8,716 nt of DNA, taken from Planctomycetota bacterium. Its GTDB lineage: Bacteria; Planctomycetota; Planctomycetia; Pirellulales; Thermoguttaceae. This document shows positions 1 through 5,512 of the stretch, in pieces; the first letter of the stretch is position 1; every line of letters starts with the position of its first letter. The position numbers and the translations under genes were made by a program. The stretch lies in assembly GCA_013202535.1 (NCBI GenBank), contig JABMRP010000112.1:1-8716 (forward strand), read 5' to 3'. The notes under the pieces were generated by a model. It did not search any database, was not told where the DNA came from, and saw only the letters and a program-made list of their open reading frames with translations.

Positions 1-401
1 CCGCCGACAATATACACCCCGGCGGTCGGCATGGGTATCACAGCCGGGCGGAAACACAACTTCCCCTTTCTCTGCTTCCTCTGCTACCTTCTGTTCCAAT
101 TCGGACTCTTGAACAGGAGGGAGAAGAGGGAACGGAGAATTGCGGGAAGACTCCGTGATCTGCCAATGGGCTCCAGACAGGGATGAGGGCCCCGTATTTC
201 GCTGCTGGAGGGCGTGTGCTTCAGGCGGATGAACGCGAGTTCGGAAGTCTACCCCTTGCCCTTGCGGCGGGCATAGGATCGGCGGTAGACTGACGTTCCT
301 GCCGTGGCGGTCGTGCCGTGCGGACCGACCCGCTGCCAATTGCCCGGTGTGTTCCATCCGCCCATCTCGAAATCGCAACACCGTTGCCCTGGGATGCTAC
401 G
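1..401. other. Left-edge region without a supportable gene
   Basis: All three forward frames are open at the left edge. They close at 110-112, 156-158 and 184-186, so the C-terminus of an upstream gene could lie here, but no frame is clearly better than the others. On the reverse strand an ATG at 30-32 would start a protein reading MPTAGVYIVGG before leaving the window, without a clear ribosome binding site. The stretch 113-150 is strongly purine-rich and contains AGGAGG at about 115-120, but no good start follows it. I see no RNA gene, transposon end or convincing terminator. Confidence 0.3.
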
Positions 402-803
402 ATGCCCGATAGCCAAGACAACCCGGTATCGAACGCTTCTCCCTCGCATGAAGCACGTGCTGGCCGCTTGCCCGTGTTGTCGAAATTCGTGCTGACTGCC
501 CTCGTCGCATTGAACCTCTTGGCCCTCTTCGGAGTGTTGGCGACTCAAGGGTTCTTCCGGGCGTTATTCGTGGCAGACGACATGAACTTGACGTTCGCGA
601 CGAACGTTGCCCTGGGGCCGATACTCCCGGTGATGCTCGGTTGCTTGCTACCGGCGAACGTTGCCGTCTTTCTCAGAATCCGGTCCGAACGATATCGCAG
701 CCGCTGGGGCTACGTGGTCACGACATTGATCGCCATGGCGGTCGGCTACTATGTTTACGGGATGCTGCTTCCTTTCTTGGGCGCAACCCCTAGGTTGGCG
801 TAA
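402..803 (+). CDS. Small membrane protein of unknown function
   Basis: This is a 133-residue protein that I do not recognise. I chose the ATG at 402 because GGATG sits 5 nt upstream of it and the longer frame from 318 adds a proline-rich leader that does not look conserved. The first 20 residues are polar. Three hydrophobic segments then follow at roughly residues 25-50 (LTALVALNLLALFGVLA), 63-87 (LGPILPVMLGCLLPANVAVF) and 98-125 (VVTTLIAMAVGYYVYGMLLP), consistent with three membrane-spanning helices. A basic stretch (RIRSERYRSR) between helices two and three would be cytoplasmic by the positive-inside rule. It has no enzymatic motif. It is separated from the next gene by 400 bp and may belong to the flanking chromosome rather than to the phage-like element. 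A small phage membrane protein is the alternative. Confidence 0.6.
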   Translation: MPDSQDNPVSNASPSHEARAGRLPVLSKFVLTALVALNLLALFGVLATQGFFRALFVADDMNLTFATNVALGPILPVMLGCLLPANVAVFLRIRSERYRSRWGYVVTTLIAMAVGYYVYGMLLPFLGATPRLA

Positions 804-1098
804 ACGCTCCGCATGAACCCATGCACGGACTCACTTTCATTGCCGCCGCCGCATCGCCCGTTTCTAAGAAGCGATGGCGGGACGACGACCGCAGGCGACG
901 GCTCCGGATGGATCGTTTTCGGGAAACGCTGTGCCCCCTACACCCCACTACGCTCCGCTACGGATAACCCGGGAAAACCAGGGGTTTGCGGTTCGGGGTG
1001 GTCGGGTGGCATAGCGGAAAGTAGCCCAAGAATTGTATGCAGATTGAGTGTCGGCGGTTCGGGGTGGAGTTTTCCATCGGACTGTGGACAATGAATAG
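804..1098. other. Non-coding region with a short direct repeat
   Basis: No gene is supportable here. The 93-aa frame at 813-1094 is low-complexity, and its Gly/Ser/Trp stretches are produced by the repeated DNA. The region carries a 14-bp direct repeat at 988-1001 and 1054-1067, and a weak inverted repeat (AACCC at 966-970 with GGGTT at 982-986). It could hold a promoter for the 1204 gene or the edge of the mobile element, but I see no clear -35/-10 pair or tRNA end. Confidence 0.35.
988..1067 (+). repeat. 14-bp direct repeat GCGGTTCGGGGTGG
   Basis: Two identical copies of GCGGTTCGGGGTGG lie at 988-1001 and 1054-1067, with starts 66 bp apart. The match does not extend beyond 14 bp on either side. 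Both copies lie in the non-coding stretch ahead of the first element gene. They could be protein-binding sites or a remnant of a duplication. Nothing else in the sequence explains them. Confidence 0.5.
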
Positions 1099-1182
1099 AG
1101 CCGGGCAGCGGGATCGCTTCCCGCGTCGGCTGGCGACTGGTGCCTGTTGATCCTTCAGGCGCCAGCGCCGGCCGGTCCGGCG
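1099..1182 (+). ncRNA. Candidate structured leader of three consecutive hairpins
   Basis: Three stem-loops follow each other directly upstream of the 1204 gene. Stem 1 pairs AGCCG (1099-1103) with CGGCT (1127-1131) and, after an internal loop, GCGGGA (1108-1113) with TCCCGC (1119-1124). Stem 2 is 10 bp, pairing CTGGTGCCTG (1137-1146) with CAGGCGCCAG (1156-1165), with one G-U pair and a 9-nt loop. Stem 3 pairs CGCCGG (1166-1171) with CCGGCG (1177-1182) and abuts stem 2. There is no T-tract, so this is not a standard terminator. The ribosome binding site AAGGG follows 8 nt later, leaving it outside the folded part. It could be a regulatory 5' leader, a small RNA or a DNA site. I match it to no known RNA family. 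Confidence 0.4.
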
Positions 1183-1203
1183 ATAACCGAAAGGGTCATT
1201 CTC

Positions 1204-1764
1204 ATGGAAAAACAGCCCCAACAGAAGTTACCCAACGATCCGTCTCCCCACGACACGGTGGAGAAGATCGCGGCATTCTGCAATGAGATAGCGCAGAACT
1301 ATGCCGTGTATCAAGACGATGACGAGGCAGTCCTCGTCGCCGCCAAAGGGGCAATCAAGCACGCGATTCGGTCCATCGTCGAAGCTGGGCTTCCGCCGAT
1401 TCCGAATCCGCCTCGCAACCCGTGTACCGTGACCGAAGCCCTCGATGCGCTGGGGCGGATCGCGTTGTGGTGCGGATCGCCGGCCGATTCCCCAGGAAAG
1501 AAACGCAAGAGGCGATCGGCCGCGAAAACTAACCCCCTCACCCCAATACAGGTGAAAACCGTCCAGGTGGTCGGGGAATGTGAGGGTGATGTCGCTAAGG
1601 CGGCCAAACGGCTGGGGAAAGATCGATCCACGGTTCAAGAGTCCTACACGGCGGCAATGAGCAAGCTAGGGAAGTCGGCGGTCAAGCATAAGACCCGCTC
1701 GATGCCTCGCGACAAACGAGGACAAGAACATCTCAGCGAGGGCGATGATCGCCGGAAATCCTAA
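1204..1764 (+). CDS. Helix-turn-helix protein, putative transcriptional regulator
   Basis: The protein has 186 residues. The start at 1204 is supported by GAAAGGG about 8 nt upstream; a TTG at 1147 would extend the frame through the hairpins and is unlikely. Residues 15-95 are a mostly helical domain that I do not recognise. A very basic linker (KKRKRRSAAK, about 99-108) leads to residues 112-156. That part reads as a helix-turn-helix of the sigma-region-4/LuxR general type: LTPIQVKTVQVV, then GDVAKAAKRLG, then a recognition helix starting at RSTVQESY. The C-terminal 30 residues are charged and probably disordered. It is likely a DNA-binding regulator, with the palindromes just downstream as candidate targets (inference). 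It stands alone between the structured leader and its own terminator. It lacks the other domains of a full sigma factor. Confidence 0.75.
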   Translation: MEKQPQQKLPNDPSPHDTVEKIAAFCNEIAQNYAVYQDDDEAVLVAAKGAIKHAIRSIVEAGLPPIPNPPRNPCTVTEALDALGRIALWCGSPADSPGKKRKRRSAAKTNPLTPIQVKTVQVVGECEGDVAKAAKRLGKDRSTVQESYTAAMSKLGKSAVKHKTRSMPRDKRGQEHLSEGDDRRKS

Positions 1765-1804
1765 GGGGGTAGCTAAGGGGGTATTCTGGCTTTTTTTTTC
1801 TTTT
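1751..1804 (+). terminator. Intrinsic terminator overlapping the 1204-1764 stop codon
   Basis: GCCGGAA at 1751-1757 pairs with TTCTGGC at 1784-1790 (one G-U pair) and is followed at once by nine T residues (1791-1799), a C and four more T. The left arm lies inside the last codons of the regulator gene and the stop codon (1762-1764) lies in the loop. The loop is long, about 26 nt, but CC at 1760-1761 can pair with GG at 1780-1781 to close it further. The stem plus uninterrupted T-tract is the standard Rho-independent form and separates the regulator from the following operon. Confidence 0.6.
1761..1783 (+). repeat. Tandem repeat CTAAGGGGGTA (two copies, 12-bp period)
   Basis: CTAAGGGGGTA occurs at 1761-1771 and 1773-1783. 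A shorter relative, CTAGGGGGTA, occurs at 1841-1850, with its inverse TACCCCCTA at 1864-1872. The arrangement resembles operator half-sites or iterons. The first copy overlaps the stop codon of the regulator gene, and both lie in the loop of the terminator. Confidence 0.6.
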
Positions 1805-1820
1805 CCCCAACCTCTTGGGG
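1805..1820. repeat. Small inverted repeat CCCCAA-N4-TTGGGG
   Basis: A perfect 6-bp stem (1805-1810 with 1815-1820) with a CCTC loop follows the T-tract of the terminator. On the plus strand the T residues come before the stem, and on the minus strand A residues follow it, so it does not form a standard terminator in either direction. Its role is unknown. Confidence 0.45.
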
Positions 1821-1841
1821 CACCACGGGTTAGCTCGATTC

Positions 1842-1872
1842 TAGGGGGTACTTTGCGCGCAAATACCCCCTA
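1842..1872. promoter_or_regulatory. 31-nt near-perfect palindrome, candidate operator
   Basis: TAGGGGGTA (1842-1850) and TTTGCG (1852-1857) are mirrored by CGCAAA (1858-1863) and TACCCCCTA (1864-1872). This gives 15 complementary base pairs interrupted by a single extra C at 1851. It lies in the 161-bp gap between the regulator gene and the 1926 operon, 54 bp before the first start codon. The symmetry and location fit a binding site for a dimeric or tetrameric repressor, perhaps one of the two helix-turn-helix proteins encoded on either side (inference). A cruciform or replication-origin element is the alternative. It lacks a T-tract, so it is not an ordinary terminator. Confidence 0.5.
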
Positions 1873-1925
1873 TTTCCGGAGGGGTTAGAGGGACCGACAT
1901 TCCTTTTGCCTTACCGGATGATCCC

Positions 1926-2081
1926 ATGAGCCAAACACTGACCCCCGAAGAAGAGCGGGCCTACGCGAAGCTGGCGGCGGCGGCGGCAGAGCTTCGCCTC
2001 GCGCAGCAGCAGGCAGTATCCGCCTCGCGCCGGCAGTCACGGCGCGTAAGGGATTCCATTAAGAAGGGGGCCACGCCGTGA
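1926..2081 (+). CDS. 51-aa Ala/Arg-rich helical protein, unknown function
   Basis: This is a short frame starting MSQTLTPEEERAYAKL and ending at a TGA that overlaps the next gene's GTG start (GTGA at 2078-2081). The start has GGATG 5 nt upstream, the same context as at 402, 2392 and 2829. An acidic N-terminal helix (PEEERAYAKLAAAAAEL) leads to a Gln/Ala stretch and a basic tail (RRQSRRVRDSIKK). The charge pattern suggests one long amphipathic helix, possibly binding nucleic acid through its tail. No family is recognised. Coupling to the following DNA-binding protein suggests that the two act together or are made in a fixed ratio. Confidence 0.6.
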   Translation: MSQTLTPEEERAYAKLAAAAAELRLAQQQAVSASRRQSRRVRDSIKKGATP

Positions 2082-2350
2082 ACCTCCACTTCGATCCGGA
2101 TGATCTGCGCCCCATCGTCGAAGCCGTTGTGGCCGAAGTTCTCGACCAGGTGCAAGCCGATACTGCCAAGTTGGGCGATCGTCTGGCATTCCCCGAAGCC
2201 GAAGCCGCGGCCATCATGGGCATCCCAAGGCACTCCCTCCGCGATGCACGTCTGCGCGGCGAGATCGAGGCAAGCAAGATCGGCAAGCGGATCATATACA
2301 GTAGAGAAACCCTAGTTGCGTTTTTACAGAGGATGCGAACGGGCGGGTAG
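2078..2350 (+). CDS. Excisionase/MerR-type helix-turn-helix protein
   Basis: The protein has 90 residues and starts with GTG, coupled by a 4-nt overlap to the 51-aa gene upstream; AAGAAGGGGG precedes the start at 2061-2070. Residues 1-34 form a helical N-terminus (DDLRPIVEAVVAEVLDQVQ) that may dimerise. Residues 36-84 show the winged helix-turn-helix of the excisionase family (HTH_17): AFPEAEAAAIMGIPRHSL, then ARLRGEIEASKIGKRIIYSRETLVAFL. The ARxxGxIxAxKxGKRxxYxRxxLxxFL pattern is typical. Such proteins serve as phage excisionases, AlpA-like regulators or directionality factors. No integrase is present in the window, so a regulatory role at the nearby palindrome is as likely as excision. Confidence 0.85.
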   Translation: MNLHFDPDDLRPIVEAVVAEVLDQVQADTAKLGDRLAFPEAEAAAIMGIPRHSLRDARLRGEIEASKIGKRIIYSRETLVAFLQRMRTGG

Positions 2351-2391
2351 GCCGTCCGGATATTTGTAACCTTTTTTGAGAGGATGAAACG

Positions 2392-2754
2392 ATGGAAGGT
2401 TTGGAACTGGTTGCGTGGGCGGTTGACACGGTGGCACCTGAGGGAAGCTGTGCCATTTTCCCCGACCACAGCAATGAGCGCGTGATTATCATTGGGCGCC
2501 CTAACCCCGACAAGCTTGTGATTCCCCCTCAGGATCGGCTTGCCCCAGGCGATGCTGATTGGGTAAGGGACTTCATTATGGAGGATTACCACGAGGGGGC
2601 GTTTGCGGAGACCCCAGGGGGCACTGCATGGGCAATGGCCATCTACGTCGGTGACAACATCCAAGCGGTCTTTCAGTTTCTCAAAGAAACGATCGAGGGT
2701 GCAATCGAAAGTTGGGAACCCGACCCCACGAAAGAGACGGTTCCCACGCTGTAG
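2392..2754 (+). CDS. Acidic 120-aa protein of unknown function
   Basis: The start at 2392 is well supported by GAGAGGATGAAACG immediately upstream. The protein contains 22 Asp/Glu against 7 Lys/Arg, a net charge of about -15. The order suggests an alpha/beta fold: a strand around VIIIGRP (31-37), a helix around DADWVRDFIMEDYHEG (54-69), a strand AMAIYV (81-86) and a C-terminal helix NIQAVFQFLKETIEGAIESW (89-108). There is no signal peptide, membrane segment or metal motif. It lies in the early operon between the excisionase-like gene and the cysteine-cluster gene. Acidic small early phage proteins sometimes mimic DNA to block host enzymes, but nothing here demonstrates that. Confidence 0.75.
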   Translation: MEGLELVAWAVDTVAPEGSCAIFPDHSNERVIIIGRPNPDKLVIPPQDRLAPGDADWVRDFIMEDYHEGAFAETPGGTAWAMAIYVGDNIQAVFQFLKETIEGAIESWEPDPTKETVPTL

Positions 2755-2760
2755 TGTCTT

Positions 2761-2806
2761 TCATCCTCGCCCGCGCCCGGCGAACGTCGGGCCGGGTCGA
2801 GGGTGA
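2761..2806 (+). terminator. Long GC-rich hairpin, attenuator or weak terminator
   Basis: CCTCGCCCG (2765-2773) and GCCCG (2775-2779) pair with CGGGCCGGG (2788-2796) and CGAGG (2798-2802), with single-base bulges at 2774 and 2797 and an 8-nt loop. Outer pairs TCA/TGA (2761-2763 with 2804-2806) and a U-G pair extend the stem to about 18 bp. TTTT follows at 2808-2811. The hairpin fills the gap between the acidic gene and the cysteine-cluster gene. A four-T tract is short for a full terminator, so partial termination or mRNA stabilisation within the operon is more likely. Confidence 0.5.
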
Positions 2807-2828
2807 GTTTTCAACGGAGGATGAAACC

Positions 2829-3050
2829 ATGCGACATAGCAAAAGTTACACCTTCGGCCACCGGCCGATCTGCCGATCCTGCCGACATCTCGATCAGCGT
2901 ATGCACACGCTGGGCCATCCGAGCCCATGCGATTGTGTTCGATGGGTTGGAACTCGGCACGTTACACCCACAATCAGCGGTGGGGATTGTGACCAATTCG
3001 AGGCGGTCGAGGCACCGGTCGAAGCGTCCATTGAGGGAACACACCAATGA
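2829..3050 (+). CDS. 73-aa cysteine-cluster (zinc-ribbon-like) protein
   Basis: I chose the ATG at 2829 because AACGGAGGATGAAACC gives a strong ribosome binding site; the earlier in-frame start at 2712 would overlap the upstream gene. Cysteines occur as CxxC (15, 18), CxC (34, 36) and a single C54 in GGDCDQF, with histidines at 20 and 30. This suits a small zinc-binding treble clef or ribbon. The stop codon overlaps the primase-helicase start (ATGA at 3047), so the two are probably translated together. A role as a primase accessory or nucleic-acid-binding protein is inferred from that coupling only. An overlapping frame at 2803-3186 runs into the primase gene and has no such motif, so I rejected it. 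Confidence 0.7.
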   Translation: MRHSKSYTFGHRPICRSCRHLDQRMHTLGHPSPCDCVRWVGTRHVTPTISGGDCDQFEAVEAPVEASIEGTHQ

Positions 3051-5383
3051 GTCTGGCGACGGATCGAATAGACGTAGAGGCCGTCAAGCAGGCCGCGGCT
3101 GGCCGGTGGCTGGAGATCCTGCCGGCGATCGGCGGTGTCCCTCCCGAGCTACTCGACGGGCGACACCACGCTTGCCCGAAATGTAACGATGGCGTCGATC
3201 GGTTCCGGGTGTTCGGTGACTTCGCAAAGACCGGTGGCGTGTTCTGTAATCATTGCTTTACCGAAAAGAACGGCGATGGGTTGGCCGCGCTGCAGTGGTT
3301 GACGGACAATCCATTTCCTGTCGTGGTCCAGACGCTGGCCGAGTATCTCGGGGTTTCTCGTAACGGCAACTGCCGACACGGGGCGCCCGCTGATCCGATC
3401 GAGTTGGTCGCGAGGTCCAAGCGTATCACGGCCACAGGCCTGAGGAAGTTCGGCGCGACGGTGGACGGTGCCAAGGTGGTCGTTCCGATGTACGGGCCGG
3501 ACGGCCAGCCGTGTTCGACTTCGACGCTGAAGCCGGACGGTGGCAAAGGATTTTACGCGAAGGGGAAATCGGTCGGGCTGTTCTTGCCGGGCGGGCGGTT
3601 GCCCCAGCCAGGTGAACACTGGATCGTGGGCGAAGGTTTCAAGGATGCCGCCGCGCTGACCGATCTGGACTATCTTGCGGCCGGGCTGCCGGGTTCTTCT
3701 CTGGCCGCAAAGTTCGCGCCGATGTTTCGAGGCGTGATCGTCACGATCATTCCAGACCGCGATACGGCGGGCGAGAAGGGCGCGAAGAAATCGGCGGCGG
3801 TTCTGCGAGGGCTGGCCGCGTCGGTCAAGATCGCCGTGCTGCCCGCGGAGTTCACGGACACCGACGGCGCCGACGTTCGCGACGTGATAGCCAAGCAAGG
3901 CGCCGACGCGGTGAAGATGGCGATCGGGAACGCGGTAGAGGCGGGGCCCTCTACATCCGAGGGTGGGCAGATTACCAACGCGGTGATCGAGGGCGAGGGG
4001 AAAGACGCTACCACAGTCCCTTTGCCAATGTCGGAGGTCATCACGCGAATCGCGGAAGCGTCGAAGGGCTGGCCGTGCCGGGTTGATAGTGCCCTATTCG
4101 TCGACGACGAGAAGCACGGTATTTCATGGTTGGAGAAGGCGGCCGCATTGTTCGGGTGGTTGTCTCGGAAAGTCGGCGCGATTTACTGGCATCGCGTTTC
4201 CGGGTGTGTATCCAAAGATGAAACCTTTGCCGAGTTGCGACGGACGGCGCGACGATACGAGGCAATCGAGGAAATGCCCCACGAGCCCAGGGTGGACAAT
4301 CACTATTACGCCTGCCAGTTTCCTGAGCCCGGCAACGGCGACACGCTGGCGAAGTATCTCGATTTTTTCTCCCTCGAAACCGACCTCGATCGTCAACTCT
4401 TAACAGCTTGCACCGCAACACCCTTGTGGGGTGGTCCAGCGGGGAGCCGCCCCGCCCTATTGTTCACCGCACTATCGGGCAGGGGCAAAGGGAAAAGCAG
4501 CCTCGCACAATTCACCGGGCAGATATTCGGCGGGCATGTTGACGTCAGTGCCAACGAAGATATCGGCAAGATCAAGACGCGGCTCCTGACGGCCGAGACG
4601 GCGGCAATACGGATCGCCCTCTTGGATAACGTCAAGACGCTGCGCCTGAGTTGGGCCGAGTTGGAGGCGCTGATTACCAGCGTCGTTATCAGTGGGCACA
4701 GGATGTACGTCGGCAACGGGACTCGGCCGAACATGCTCACTTGGATCATCACGTTGAACGGGGCCAGTCTGTCCACGGATATGAGCCAACGTGTCGTCGA
4801 AGTTCGGTTGGCCGATCCGGAGTACGACGGGGGTTGGGAAGAGCGTGTCAGTGGATTTATCGAGGCCAACCGCACCGCGATCATTGCCGACCTGATTGGG
4901 TTCCTTCGACAGCCAGCCAAGCCGATCCAACTGCACACTCGATGGGCAAGCTGGGAATCGGCTGTTCTGTCTCGCGTTGACGACCCCGACGGTTGCCTTG
5001 ATCTGATCGTCCAGCGGCGAGGACAAGCCGACGTCGAGGAGGAGGAGTCAGATATCATCACCAGCCACTTCGCCTCCAAACTGGCGTGGCTCGAATACGA
5101 CGCGGATCGCGACGACGTGTTCCTGCCAAACGATATCGTCGCCAAGTGGTTCAACCAAGCGACTGGCGACCACAAGAAAACGGCCGGCGTTACCAGAACC
5201 CTAAAGCAGTTGCGAGACGAAAAACGGCTGTGGCGATTGTCCCCCTATCGGATGGGTGGAAGCGGCGAGCGGGGCTTTCGCTGGACCGGAGAACGGGCCG
5301 ACGTGTCGGCAGCCATCGCGGTCGATATCCGACAGCGAATCGCCCGGAAAAGTAAAGAGAGACAAGATAGTGAAGACTGGTAA
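3047..5383 (+). CDS. Phage/plasmid-type primase-helicase (zinc, Toprim and ATPase domains)
   Basis: The 778-residue protein should make primers and unwind DNA at the element's origin. Residues 43-70 carry a zinc ribbon (C43, C46, C67, C70), as in bacteriophage T7 gp4-type and P4 alpha-type primases. Residues 190-285 are a Toprim domain with the conserved glutamate in VGEGFKDA (E196), the acidic pair in IPDRDTAG (D237, D239) and DGADVRDVI after it. Residues 465-590 are an ATPase of the helicase kind: Walker A-like SGRGKGKSS (477-485), Walker B-like IALLDN (524-528), sensor asparagine in ITLNG (N571) and a probable arginine finger in MSQRVVEVRL. Residues 670-750 look like a winged-helix end. 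The first Walker A residue is Ser rather than Gly/Ala, and Walker B has Asn after Asp. It is coupled by ATGA to the gene upstream. Confidence 0.88.
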   Translation: MSLATDRIDVEAVKQAAAGRWLEILPAIGGVPPELLDGRHHACPKCNDGVDRFRVFGDFAKTGGVFCNHCFTEKNGDGLAALQWLTDNPFPVVVQTLAEYLGVSRNGNCRHGAPADPIELVARSKRITATGLRKFGATVDGAKVVVPMYGPDGQPCSTSTLKPDGGKGFYAKGKSVGLFLPGGRLPQPGEHWIVGEGFKDAAALTDLDYLAAGLPGSSLAAKFAPMFRGVIVTIIPDRDTAGEKGAKKSAAVLRGLAASVKIAVLPAEFTDTDGADVRDVIAKQGADAVKMAIGNAVEAGPSTSEGGQITNAVIEGEGKDATTVPLPMSEVITRIAEASKGWPCRVDSALFVDDEKHGISWLEKAAALFGWLSRKVGAIYWHRVSGCVSKDETFAELRRTARRYEAIEEMPHEPRVDNHYYACQFPEPGNGDTLAKYLDFFSLETDLDRQLLTACTATPLWGGPAGSRPALLFTALSGRGKGKSSLAQFTGQIFGGHVDVSANEDIGKIKTRLLTAETAAIRIALLDNVKTLRLSWAELEALITSVVISGHRMYVGNGTRPNMLTWIITLNGASLSTDMSQRVVEVRLADPEYDGGWEERVSGFIEANRTAIIADLIGFLRQPAKPIQLHTRWASWESAVLSRVDDPDGCLDLIVQRRGQADVEEEESDIITSHFASKLAWLEYDADRDDVFLPNDIVAKWFNQATGDHKKTAGVTRTLKQLRDEKRLWRLSPYRMGGSGERGFRWTGERADVSAAIAVDIRQRIARKSKERQDSEDW

Positions 5384-5402
5384 CGAAAACCCAAGCCAAG
5401 TG

Positions 5403-5416
5403 TGTCACTTGTGACA
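5403..5416. promoter_or_regulatory. Inverted repeat TGTCAC-TT-GTGACA, candidate operator 1
   Basis: Two 6-bp half-sites face each other across 2 bp, 20 bp after the primase stop codon. The site is repeated with a different spacer at 5498-5511, exactly 95 bp away centre to centre. The spacing differs from the CRP consensus (TGTGA-N6-TCACA), so it is not a CRP site. Confidence 0.6.
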
Positions 5417-5496
5417 GTTCTACCCTATTGTACTACCCTTTCGCGAGAAATGAAAGAATAACGTGTAAAGGGAAAGGGGGTAACAAAAGGCGCAAA

Positions 5497-5512
5497 GTGT
5501 CACATGTGACAC
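5497..5512. promoter_or_regulatory. Perfect 16-bp palindrome GTGTCACATGTGACAC, candidate operator 2
   Basis: This is a perfect palindrome containing the same TGTCAC-N2-GTGACA motif as 5403-5416. It lies 31 bp before the GTG start at 5543, where a bound protein could block transcription or translation initiation. A degenerate third copy on the opposite strand overlaps its right half. Confidence 0.6.

Noticed and set aside
249..548. 99-aa minus-strand frame opposite the membrane protein gene
   Set aside because: It has no convincing start and is low in hydrophobic content. The plus-strand frame has three clear membrane segments and a better start.
813..1094. 93-aa plus-strand frame in the non-coding gap
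   Set aside because: Its composition is low-complexity and partly produced by the 14-bp direct repeat. It has no clear ribosome binding site and no domain.
2341..2377. Possible terminator after the excisionase-like gene (GGGCGG/CCGTCC stem, then a run of six T)
   Set aside because: The T-run begins about 15 nt after the stem, too far for an intrinsic terminator, and the next gene starts only 41 nt after the stop.
2803..3186. 127-aa plus-strand frame overlapping the cysteine-cluster gene and the primase start
   Set aside because: It would overlap the primase-helicase N-terminus by 140 bp. The 2829 frame has a better start, the cysteine pattern and a 4-nt coupling overlap.
3149..3898. 249-aa minus-strand open frame opposite the zinc and Toprim region
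   Set aside because: It is Arg-rich shadow coding opposite conserved primase motifs, without its own ribosome binding site or domain.
4393..5175. 260-aa open frame on the minus strand opposite the primase-helicase
   Set aside because: It lies wholly inside a well-supported gene on the other strand, is rich in Ser/Arg/Pro as expected of a GC-rich shadow frame, and has no domain.
5403..5416. Interpretation of the TGTCAC/GTGACA palindrome as a CRP/FNR site
   Set aside because: CRP requires TGTGA-N6-TCACA and FNR requires TTGAT-N4-ATCAA. The half-site order and spacing here do not match either.
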